DNA of 13,882 bases from Candidatus Peregrinibacteria bacterium (GTDB lineage: Bacteria > Patescibacteriota > Gracilibacteria > UBA1369 > UM-FILTER-53-11): the NCBI GenBank assembly GCA_023245725.1, contig JAHFJU010000029.1:1-13882 (forward strand), in the 5' to 3' direction. A program made the translations under genes and the position numbers. Positions 6,839 to 13,715 of this stretch are shown one piece after another; within the stretch, counting starts at the first letter, position 1, and every line of letters begins with the position of its first letter. The notes beneath the pieces were generated by a model. It did not search any database. It saw nothing but the letters and a program-made list of their open reading frames with translations, and was not told the origin of the DNA.

Positions 6839-7390
6839 ATGATGACAAATTATTCTAATAATTTACTTTTAAAAGCGAAAAAATACAGTTGGATATTTAG
6901 GCTTTGCCCAATGATAAAAGAAGTTTATGTAGTCAATTCAGTTGCTAATGGTACTGCAACTGAATTTAGTGATATCGATTTGCTTGTTATTACTGAAAAT
7001 AAAATGGTTTTACGCACGCGTTTACTTCTTACTATTATTACGCAGCTTTTGAAGATTAGAGTGCATGGCAAAAAAATAGCAGGGCGTTTCTGTTTGTCGT
7101 TTATTGTCGACACCCGAAATTCAACTCTATTATCCGTTATGTATGAAAACGATACGCTATTGCGAGATATGCTGTCTACTTCTGTCTTGATATATTCAAA
7201 CAGTGAAAAATCGAATCGTTCTCTGTATATAGTAAATGTAATTAATTTTATTATCCCGGAATTTATAGTTAGATGGCATTCAAATAAGGCAATTAACAGA
7301 GCATTGTCAGGAAACTTTAAAAATCCAAGTATTGTCATTAGCGATTCAATATTTAAATTTCACGAAAATGATAAAAGGCGCAATAAATAA
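6839..7390 (+). CDS. Nucleotidyltransferase-fold protein (Patescibacteria-type)
   Basis: This 183-residue protein has the polymerase-beta/MNT-type core motif. VVNSVANGTATEFSDIDLLV at 31-50 corresponds to the GS...SDIDLLV signature, with metal-binding D45 and D47 and a likely third carboxylate at D91 in FIVDT. The canonical glycine of the GS pair is replaced, reading NS. AGRFCLSF and the C-terminal SDSIFKFHENDKR resemble my recollection of a family of stand-alone nucleotidyltransferases common in Patescibacteria, where the substrate is unknown. No HEPN or antitoxin partner gene lies beside it, so a toxin-antitoxin role is not supported. It is alone on the plus strand between uvrC and der, which converge or diverge around it. 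Two consecutive ATGs at 6839 and 6842 lie where transcription from TATAAT should start, so translation is probably leaderless. Confidence 0.75.
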   Translation: MMTNYSNNLLLKAKKYSWIFRLCPMIKEVYVVNSVANGTATEFSDIDLLVITENKMVLRTRLLLTIITQLLKIRVHGKKIAGRFCLSFIVDTRNSTLLSVMYENDTLLRDMLSTSVLIYSNSEKSNRSLYIVNVINFIIPEFIVRWHSNKAINRALSGNFKNPSIVISDSIFKFHENDKRRNK

Positions 7391-7445
7391 GCCTTTAGAA
7401 TATTAATTCGTGCTGCGTTTAATGCCCTATATATTAAGTATTTTA

Positions 7446-8789
7446 TTAGTAGTTTTTCTTTCTCTTTTCATCTTTAGACCGAGCAAATTCGATTTTGATT
7501 ACCGTTCCAAAAAAACCATATCTGCGGCGAATTTCGTTTTCGAGGTATCGCTTGTATGAGAAATGAATTAGTTCTGGCTCATAACATATAAATCTAAATG
7601 TAGGAGGATTAACATCTACTTGCTCACCCTTACCAACACGTGTTTTTCTCGCTTCTCCTGTTGGTGGATGGCTATCTATTGCGGCCTTTGTAAACATAGT
7701 GAACTCAGTTGCTGGAACTTTCTTGAATCGTTCTGCGTGTACGTTTATTGCAGTATCTAAAATTTTAAAGATATTTTTTCTATCTACCGATGACGCGAAA
7801 ATAACTGGTGCCCATGGCATATAATCCATTCTTCTTGCAAGTAAACGTAAGAATTTTTTCTGATCCTCTTCTTGATCTGTCATCAAATCTGCTTTATTTA
7901 CAACAATAATGAGTCCCTTTCCCGCCTCAAGAATATATTCACTTACATGAAGATCTTGCTTGGCAAGTCCAGCTGACCAATCAAGCATTAAGATTGTAAT
8001 GTCACTTCGTTCTATTGCCCTTAAAGATCTTAAGCTACCGAATTTTTCAAGACCGAGTCGTCTTCCTCTACGTCGGAGTCCTGCTGTATCAATCAAATTA
8101 AATTTTTGGCCATTGAATGTAAATGGCGTATCTGTGGCATCTATTGTAGTTCCCGGAATGTTCGAAACAATCAGTCGTTGTTCTTGTAATAATGAATTAA
8201 CGTATGAGGATTTTCCTACGTTAGGCTTGCCAACAATAGACAAACGTATCATCTTTTTAGATGGGAGAGGTTCTTTTGGCAGTTTTAGCTTCTTGAAAAT
8301 TTTCTGAGTTTCTTCTGTGAGTGTATTCAACCCTATTGCATGAATTGATGAGACTCTTAGTCCTTCGCCAAATCCTAGGCGAATAAAATCTCCTTCATTC
8401 TGAGAAACTTTGTTGCTATCTACTTTATGTATAATAAATACAACTGGTTTAGCTGTTTTTCTAAGTAAGTTAGCGGCTTCGTAGTCGAATGCGGTAACGG
8501 GTTCTGTTCCATCTACTACGAAGTAAATTACATCGGCTTCTTCAATAGCAACTCTAGCCTGAGTTTGTACATCAGCCTCGATATTCTGAAGTCCTTTATC
8601 AAAAACAAGTCCCCCAGTATCGACCAACATAGCATTGTAAGTGCCGAATGTTGTATCGTGATAAATTCGATCACGAGTAGTCCCCGCTACTGTAGAAGTA
8701 ACGGAATATCTGACTCCAATGAGCCGGTTAAACAGAGTCGACTTTCCAACGTTGGGGCGGCCGACGATCGCTATGATAGGCAAAGACAC
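7446..8789 (-). CDS. der: Double-GTPase Der (EngA), 50S ribosome assembly
   Basis: Der is a tandem GTPase needed for large-subunit maturation. The first GTPase domain has GRPNVGKS at 10-17 and DTGG at 57-60. Its base-specificity motif reads HKVD at 121-124 instead of NKxD. The second domain has GKPNVGKS at 187-194, DTAG at 234-237 and NKAD at 298-301. A KH-like RNA-binding domain fills about residues 355-436, and a basic tail ends the 447-residue protein, a normal length. The start is GTG at 8789, placed eight residues before the first P-loop as expected. It is transcribed divergently from the pilin-like gene over only 24 bases, probably from TATAGT at 8808-8803 with a leader of about seven bases. 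No Shine-Dalgarno sequence is seen. Its end converges with the nucleotidyltransferase gene across a 55-base AT-rich gap without a clear terminator. Confidence 0.96.
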   Translation of the reverse strand: MSLPIIAIVGRPNVGKSTLFNRLIGVRYSVTSTVAGTTRDRIYHDTTFGTYNAMLVDTGGLVFDKGLQNIEADVQTQARVAIEEADVIYFVVDGTEPVTAFDYEAANLLRKTAKPVVFIIHKVDSNKVSQNEGDFIRLGFGEGLRVSSIHAIGLNTLTEETQKIFKKLKLPKEPLPSKKMIRLSIVGKPNVGKSSYVNSLLQEQRLIVSNIPGTTIDATDTPFTFNGQKFNLIDTAGLRRRGRRLGLEKFGSLRSLRAIERSDITILMLDWSAGLAKQDLHVSEYILEAGKGLIIVVNKADLMTDQEEDQKKFLRLLARRMDYMPWAPVIFASSVDRKNIFKILDTAINVHAERFKKVPATEFTMFTKAAIDSHPPTGEARKTRVGKGEQVDVNPPTFRFICYEPELIHFSYKRYLENEIRRRYGFFGTVIKIEFARSKDEKRKKNY

Positions 8790-8810
8790 CTAGAGATGAT
8801 ATACTATAAT
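8777..8810. promoter_or_regulatory. Compact divergent promoter between der and the pilin-like gene
   Basis: For the plus strand, TAGGCA (8777-8782) and TATACT (8800-8805) are 17 bases apart, with transcription expected near 8812, two bases before the ATG. A second -10 candidate, TATAAT, overlaps at 8805-8810. For the minus strand, TATAGT (8808-8803) lies in the same bases and would start RNA near 8796, close to the der GTG at 8789. Start codons are 24 bases apart, so both messages are leaderless or nearly so and the promoters must compete. Confidence 0.55.
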
Positions 8811-8813
8811 CAA

Positions 8814-9323
8814 ATGAAAATAAAGATAAAGGTATTGTTCGTCTCGTTGGTTTTCGGCATATTTATTGGTGCTCAGACTGTTAATGCTCAATCGAATCAA
8901 CTTGGTCTTATTCCAAAAGTCCCAGATAAGCTTTCAGTTGGCTCTGACTGTCAGTCGTTTTTTAAGGACAACAGTGTCAAGATGGCTATGCTTAGCCTTG
9001 AAAGCTTTAAAAGATACATCGGTGAAGATGCCAATAAATCCGATAAACGCGATGAATTGCTAGCATGCGCAATTAAAACAGGCCGTGTTCACTTCTTTAT
9101 GCTTCCGTTTTTTGCAGTATATGGTATCGAGTTCTTACTTGGAATTGCAGGCTTGTTATCGGTTTTAATGATTACCTATGGCGGTTTTAAATATGTAACA
9201 GGAGGTCTTACTCAAGATAAGGATACAGGAAAAAAACTAATAATTCAGTCGTTAGAGGGATTAGCCGTTGCTCTTTCTGCTTGGATTATTGTAAACCTTG
9301 TACAGACGGTATTAACAAGTTAA
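8814..9323 (+). CDS. Secreted pilin-like protein, type IV secretion pilin (VirB2/TrbC-like) family
   Basis: The 169-residue product begins with a clear signal peptide: lysine-rich start, hydrophobic VLFVSLVFGIFIGA, cleavage likely after VNA at residue 25. A soluble middle section (26-95) contains C46 and C85. Two membrane helices at about 104-125 and 143-165 are joined by a short loop with YGGFKYVTGG and a charged TQDKDTGKK. This two-helix layout with YGGFKY is what I know as the T4SS pilin family frequent in Patescibacteria, often without a full secretion system nearby, and none is seen here. The function is unproven; a surface or pilus subunit is plausible. The frame is open further upstream, but the ATG at 8814 is chosen because the promoter lies inside that extension and the signal peptide starts here. 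The AI-2E gene follows after 15 bases. Confidence 0.75.
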   Translation: MKIKIKVLFVSLVFGIFIGAQTVNAQSNQLGLIPKVPDKLSVGSDCQSFFKDNSVKMAMLSLESFKRYIGEDANKSDKRDELLACAIKTGRVHFFMLPFFAVYGIEFLLGIAGLLSVLMITYGGFKYVTGGLTQDKDTGKKLIIQSLEGLAVALSAWIIVNLVQTVLTS

Positions 9324-9338
9324 TTAACATTAATTTAT

Positions 9339-10565
9339 ATGTTCAAAAAAATTATTAAGACTACGAACGATACTCTTCGAATAATGCGAATGCATGTTGG
9401 GCGATTAAAGCAATCTAAGATTGAGCTAAACCCTGCTCCTAAATCTACAAAGTCGACACGCGTAGACAAAGATAAAGATGCAAACTCTATTGAGATAACA
9501 ATTAAGTCAGCTACAGTTGCCAAGGTAGTTATTATTGCGATGTTAATTGGCGTGCTTGGCCTTTTTGTTTATCAAATAAAAGATATTTTAGTCTTGTTCT
9601 TTATTTCGCTACTTCTTGCTGCTGCTTTAGACCCAATGGTTGATGCTCTTGAAGCAAGAAAAATACCTCGTTCTATTGGAATATTAATAATTTACGCAGT
9701 GTTATTTGTAGTATTGGGTGTTTTTGTTTCAAACTTAGTTCCTATTGTAGGGAAAGAAGTCTCTCAATTGGCAGTAAAGACGCAAGACTGGGTAATAGAA
9801 TTTACGAAAGGTAATATTATTCTTCCTTCATCACTTGAATGGGCGCGACCAAAGTTGAAAATGCTTTTGCAAGGGTTAGATGCTACTCAGGTTACAAGTT
9901 ATAATGATATTTTGATGACAATCGGAAAGAGTTTTAGTGGTGTTGCCGGAAATGTTTTCAATAGTCTTATAGATCTATTCAATGGAATCTTTAATTTAAT
10001 TATTGTTCTCGTTCTTACATTTATGATGAGTGTTGATGAGAAAGGAATAGACAATTTTATAAAGTCAATGTTCCCCTCTCGTTACGCAAATTATATTCAA
10101 GATAAAAGTAATATAATTAAAGAAAAAATGGGTTACTGGTTGCGTGGACAAGTTATGCTTTGCTTTCTAGTTGGATTATTAACATACATTGGTTTGTTCA
10201 TTGTTGGATTGTTCTCTCACCCTGTTCAATATGATGTTACAATTTCACTATTGTCTGGTTTTACAGAGCTAATTCCATATGTCGGGCCAGTTCTTGCATG
10301 GGCTTTTGCTTTGCCAATTGTTGCAAATCAGTCGCTTTTCTTAGTCGTTTGGATAACTGTTGTTTTATATTCCGTACAGACGCTTGAAAACAACTTATTG
10401 GTTCCACTAGTTATGAAGCATGCTGTCGGAATTTCTCCGATATTTGTTATGTTTGCTATGTTTGTTGGATTTGCTCTTCTTGGTATAGTTGGAATGATTT
10501 TGGCTATTCCTGTCGCTACAGCTATTTCTATTTTTGTTAAAGATTACACAGAAAAAACTAAGTGA
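9339..10565 (+). CDS. AI-2E-family (UPF0118/PerM-like) membrane protein
   Basis: This 408-residue integral membrane protein has the AI-2E family layout. A basic cytosolic N-terminus of about 58 residues leads into paired helices at about 60-98, another at 112-134, then a soluble segment at about 138-205. Several further helices follow at 212-231, 272-294, 302-330, 333-350 and 366-400. Family motifs include ELIPYVGPVLAW (310-321), QTLENNLLVPLVM (347-359) and ISPIFV. Members have been reported as autoinducer-2 exporters or ion antiporters; most, including this one, are of unknown substrate. It lies 15 bases after the pilin-like gene and is probably co-transcribed. The gene ends in TGA just before a bidirectional terminator. 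No Shine-Dalgarno sequence precedes the ATG. Confidence 0.9.
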   Translation: MFKKIIKTTNDTLRIMRMHVGRLKQSKIELNPAPKSTKSTRVDKDKDANSIEITIKSATVAKVVIIAMLIGVLGLFVYQIKDILVLFFISLLLAAALDPMVDALEARKIPRSIGILIIYAVLFVVLGVFVSNLVPIVGKEVSQLAVKTQDWVIEFTKGNIILPSSLEWARPKLKMLLQGLDATQVTSYNDILMTIGKSFSGVAGNVFNSLIDLFNGIFNLIIVLVLTFMMSVDEKGIDNFIKSMFPSRYANYIQDKSNIIKEKMGYWLRGQVMLCFLVGLLTYIGLFIVGLFSHPVQYDVTISLLSGFTELIPYVGPVLAWAFALPIVANQSLFLVVWITVVLYSVQTLENNLLVPLVMKHAVGISPIFVMFAMFVGFALLGIVGMILAIPVATAISIFVKDYTEKTK

Positions 10566-10587
10566 TTCTCTGTATTTATCGAACAAA

Positions 10588-10617
10588 AAAAAGCCCCGAA
10601 GATGATCGGGGCTTTTT
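10588..10617. terminator. Bidirectional intrinsic terminator
   Basis: GCCCCGA (10593-10599) pairs with TCGGGGC (10606-10612) around a six-base loop, flanked by A-runs on the left and T-runs on the right that extend the stem. It sits between the convergent AI-2E and SLH-protein genes. It ends transcription in both directions: a T5 tract serves the plus strand and a T8 tract the minus strand. Confidence 0.93.
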
Positions 10618-10638
10618 GACAATTAGTTTGAGTTTCAA

Positions 10639-13611
10639 TTAGTACTGTTGCCACTGCCATGTTGAACCATATGTCGAATCATAACCATTTTGGTCATAAT
10701 TGTTGGTTTGTTGGTCTCCATATGACGGATCTCCGTAATTTGGATTACTACCATTGTATGAGTTTTGGTTGCTACAGTTATTGTCTATAGAATTGTAGCA
10801 ATCAATAATCGGTGAATCGTATGGGTATGTTGTTGTCGAATCATTAAAGTAGTACGAATCTTGGTATGTTTGAGCTGGATACGTTGGAGTAACTAATGAC
10901 GCTCCGTATTGAATAATACCTTTTTGGTAAGTCTGATAAATGAAATCAATTACTTGCCCACGAGTTATTCCTCTAGCTGGATACATGTAGTTTCCAGGAA
11001 TTAGATCGTTCATTTTTGCAAATGCTGCGTAGCCCATGTACCAATAAGTATCTTGATTAACAGGAGTGTCTGCATATGGCTGGTGATCGACTTCACGATT
11101 TACTCGATATCGAGTAATTGCGTATGGAGATCGTTCGGCAGCTTGGAAGAATGAAACCAAGAACTCTGCAGTTCCAATAATTCTTTCAGGGTGCATTGTG
11201 TGATCAGGATATCCGACCATCACGTTCAAACGAGAGAATGTTTTTACATAAGGCATAAACCACTGACCAACCATGTTAGAAAGATCTCGGTATCCAAGTG
11301 CGCCGTCTGACATGGATGAATATGGATCAAGATTGAATCGGAATCCTTTTTGAATAACGGCAAGGAATTCTGCACGTTGAATTGGTCTATTTAAGCCAAG
11401 TGTTCCATCTGGATAGCCCGCAAATATTCCACGAGAAGTAACAAAATTAATTGCTGCACACATTGGGTGTCCGACCTGAACATCACGGAACGAACCGCAG
11501 CCTGTAGGTGTAGGAGTTCCATTTGCTGAAAGAGTTGTATATTCAGTGTCGGTAGTATTGTTAGCAACGCTTTTTGCATCAACTTTTATAGAGTAACTGT
11601 AGCCAGTTATATTTTCAATTATTGATGTTGATAGATACAGCTGATGCGTACCAGATGTATAGAATTTATTAGTTATTGCGCTGACCCTTACACCTGTTGC
11701 GCGATTTTCAGAGGCTAAAGGATTGTTTATCATACCTATGCTAACGTTCACATAAGCATCTTGGTTAAGTGTGAAGTTAAGTACTGGAGAAACTGGATTC
11801 CATACTACCGAAACAGCAGTTATATCCATGTTTGCGCTAGGCGGCGTTGGAGGTGTTGGCGGAATAATCGGACATTTCTTAAAGTCGTAGATAAAATTTG
11901 TAAAGCAGGTGCCATTTGACGGAGGAGCAATGCTCTTTTTTGAAACCTTTACACTTCCACTCTTTGTTAAAGCCCGACCATTTGAATTTGATGCCTCGAT
12001 TGTATATGTGTATGTTCCCGGAGTATTTGATGACCATGTTACATATTTTGTTGAGCCAAAATTAACTTGAGATTGGTTTAACAACGTAGTTACCTTTTTA
12101 TTGTTCATGTAGACAGTAAATGTAACTTTCGACGATTGGCTAACCTTAAACCCAAATGTAGTTGATCCACCTTGTACAAATGATGAAGGATTAGGTCCGT
12201 AATCTGTTATTACAGGCGCGAAAATTTGAGATGGATTTGGGGTTGGGTTCGGAGTTGGATTATTTACTGGAGCAACCATAATATATCCAGATGCAAGCTC
12301 AATGTTTCCTGATTTGAATACATAGCGATAATTAGCATATGGCACGATTGAACCATTAGAATATCGGCCATTCCATGAGACACTTGTTGATACAGGGCTA
12401 AGTGATGCAGTTGAAGATTTTAAGGTTCTAATTAATGAATTTCCAGAAGAGTAAATGTTAATAGACAATCCATGGCTAAGTGTTGAAAGCACTCGATAAT
12501 CAAGAATTGCAGTATTTAGGCTAGGATTATTTGAAGACGGATATATTGTTGATGGATGTACATTTACAGAAATATCTCTTGAAGAAGCTGTTGATGTGTC
12601 GCCTCCGTTGTCTACTTGTCCACTGTCGCCAGTAGGCCCAGTTCCTGAATGTACACGAATTATTCCTCTCGTTATTTCACGTCCATTTGTACTGAATACC
12701 ACTGAATATGATCCTGCAGCATATGCTCGGCCAGTTAAATTTGAACGTCCATTCCATGATTTGCTAGTAGAAACAGGGCTGAGTGATCGAGTCGTAGAAT
12801 ACAGTGTCTGTAGAATGTAGTTATTACCATCTCTAATAGAAACCGTAAGACCATGTGAAAACGTTTCAGTTGTTCTGTAAGCAATTATAGCGGTGTTCAA
12901 ACTACCATTTGAAGATGCTGGGTAAATGTCTTGTGGGTGAATTGAGAAAATCAAATCTGGGCTAGTTGGTTCTTCAGTTGCAACGGTTGATTGAATTGGT
13001 TGCTGTGGGTAGTTTGTAATTGGCCCAACATTGCCAAAAGAGTTAGAAGCGCCATTGTTGTTGCTTGCACTAGATGGAGGGATTGGTGGGTTGTTGTTTC
13101 CTGCTCCTGATCCATTTCCAGATCCGTTATTCGGATGATTTACGGGTATCGTAGATTTAACCATGAGTGTCCCTTCAACCTCACTACGTACTCCAGCTGC
13201 ACTATTTGTCCAATCTGCACGGTAGCAATATGCACCGTCGCCAGCCACTTTGCTTGTGCTCATCATTCCAGACCATGAGACAACATGTGAACCTGTGCCT
13301 AGTTGGCTGTACGGACTTACTAAATCAGCAACCTTATAAAATGGGTTGTCATCACACATTATGCTTGGATCAATTTGTCGATGTGTCTTAAAAACACGTA
13401 CGCGTACATCTAGTGCTGTTGCACCAGTAACGGTAAGTGTGACCTGAGCAGGTCCATTTAAAGGATTAAATTCTTGATAATATGGTGTTGCCCTAATTAG
13501 TGAACGATTCGTATTTGGAACATTATGTGGATTCGCAGACTGTGCCGGAATCGAGGTTCCAACTATAATTGCCGCTGTAAGAAAGCCGATTGTACGTTTT
13601 AAGCTGATCAT
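10639..13611 (-). CDS. Secreted multidomain surface protein with Ig-like and SLH domains
   Basis: This 990-residue exported protein is probably a cell-surface or S-layer component. A signal peptide covers residues 1-25 (KR, hydrophobic core, cleavage near AQSA). A beta-rich domain spans 41-152, then a G/N/P/S-rich linker to about 215. Two related FlgD-like Ig domains follow at 218-321 and 345-447, each ending near SWNGR. A PTPNP linker leads to another Ig-like domain at 465-558, a proline-rich linker, and a fourth beta domain at 595-697. SLH-type repeats cover 704-902 (FRDV, GIFAGYPDG; VMVGYPD; YADTP, ITRGQ). An S/N/Q/Y-rich tail ends the protein. Eight cysteines fall in four close pairs. The ATG at 13611 is chosen because the upstream ATG at 13653 lies inside the promoter spacer and would spoil the signal peptide. 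The leader has CAA repeats and no Shine-Dalgarno sequence. The anchor ligand is unknown. Confidence 0.85.
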   Translation of the reverse strand: MISLKRTIGFLTAAIIVGTSIPAQSANPHNVPNTNRSLIRATPYYQEFNPLNGPAQVTLTVTGATALDVRVRVFKTHRQIDPSIMCDDNPFYKVADLVSPYSQLGTGSHVVSWSGMMSTSKVAGDGAYCYRADWTNSAAGVRSEVEGTLMVKSTIPVNHPNNGSGNGSGAGNNNPPIPPSSASNNNGASNSFGNVGPITNYPQQPIQSTVATEEPTSPDLIFSIHPQDIYPASSNGSLNTAIIAYRTTETFSHGLTVSIRDGNNYILQTLYSTTRSLSPVSTSKSWNGRSNLTGRAYAAGSYSVVFSTNGREITRGIIRVHSGTGPTGDSGQVDNGGDTSTASSRDISVNVHPSTIYPSSNNPSLNTAILDYRVLSTLSHGLSINIYSSGNSLIRTLKSSTASLSPVSTSVSWNGRYSNGSIVPYANYRYVFKSGNIELASGYIMVAPVNNPTPNPTPNPSQIFAPVITDYGPNPSSFVQGGSTTFGFKVSQSSKVTFTVYMNNKKVTTLLNQSQVNFGSTKYVTWSSNTPGTYTYTIEASNSNGRALTKSGSVKVSKKSIAPPSNGTCFTNFIYDFKKCPIIPPTPPTPPSANMDITAVSVVWNPVSPVLNFTLNQDAYVNVSIGMINNPLASENRATGVRVSAITNKFYTSGTHQLYLSTSIIENITGYSYSIKVDAKSVANNTTDTEYTTLSANGTPTPTGCGSFRDVQVGHPMCAAINFVTSRGIFAGYPDGTLGLNRPIQRAEFLAVIQKGFRFNLDPYSSMSDGALGYRDLSNMVGQWFMPYVKTFSRLNVMVGYPDHTMHPERIIGTAEFLVSFFQAAERSPYAITRYRVNREVDHQPYADTPVNQDTYWYMGYAAFAKMNDLIPGNYMYPARGITRGQVIDFIYQTYQKGIIQYGASLVTPTYPAQTYQDSYYFNDSTTTYPYDSPIIDCYNSIDNNCSNQNSYNGSNPNYGDPSYGDQQTNNYDQNGYDSTYGSTWQWQQY
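12271..12960 (-). repeat. Two tandem copies of an Ig-like (FlgD-type) domain
   Basis: Residues 218-321 and 345-447 of the SLH protein are homologous to each other. Shared landmarks, in order, are HPxxIYPxSxxxSLNTAI, YR, SHGLxxxI, SLSPVSTSxSWNGR, a Y-rich strand and G(Y/I)I. They are separated by a G/T/S-rich linker of about 23 residues. The likeness is clear at protein level, indicating an internal duplication that has since diverged. Confidence 0.8.
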
Positions 13612-13640
13612 ACGTTGTTGTTGTACAAAAATAAGGCGCA

Positions 13641-13669
13641 ATTCTAAGAGCATTGCCGCGCTTTGTCAA
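13641..13669 (-). promoter_or_regulatory. Strong sigma-70 type promoter of the SLH-protein gene
   Basis: On the minus strand TTGACA (13669-13664, perfect -35) is followed after exactly 17 bases by TAGAAT (13646-13641, five of six). Transcription should begin near 13634, giving a leader of about 23 bases ahead of the ATG at 13611. The leader contains ACAACAACAACG and no Shine-Dalgarno sequence. This is the best promoter in the window, consistent with an abundant surface protein. Confidence 0.85.
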
Positions 13670-13715
13670 GCAATTGTTTGTTTCTGTATCTGTTTTATAG
13701 ATCAGGTCAGTGCTG

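Noticed and set aside
6925..7338. 137-codon open frame antisense to the nucleotidyltransferase gene
   Set aside because: It mirrors the real gene, has no family motifs or start signal, and the sense strand has the SDIDLLV signature and a -10 element.
6839..7390. MNT/HEPN toxin-antitoxin module
   Set aside because: There is no HEPN partner beside the nucleotidyltransferase gene; the neighbours are uvrC and der.
8565..8813. Longer start for the pilin-like protein, inside der
   Set aside because: The extension reads antisense through der, contains the promoter, and would bury the signal peptide that starts cleanly at 8814.
9335..9523. Minus-strand frame overlapping the start of the AI-2E gene
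   Set aside because: It is a shadow of the AI-2E gene with no independent support.
10407..10622. 71-codon minus-strand frame over the AI-2E gene end and the terminator
   Set aside because: It crosses a strong terminator and has the biased composition of an antisense frame.
13612..13653. Longer start for the SLH protein at 13653
   Set aside because: That ATG lies between the -35 and -10 elements, so it would not be in the message, and the added residues precede a complete signal peptide.
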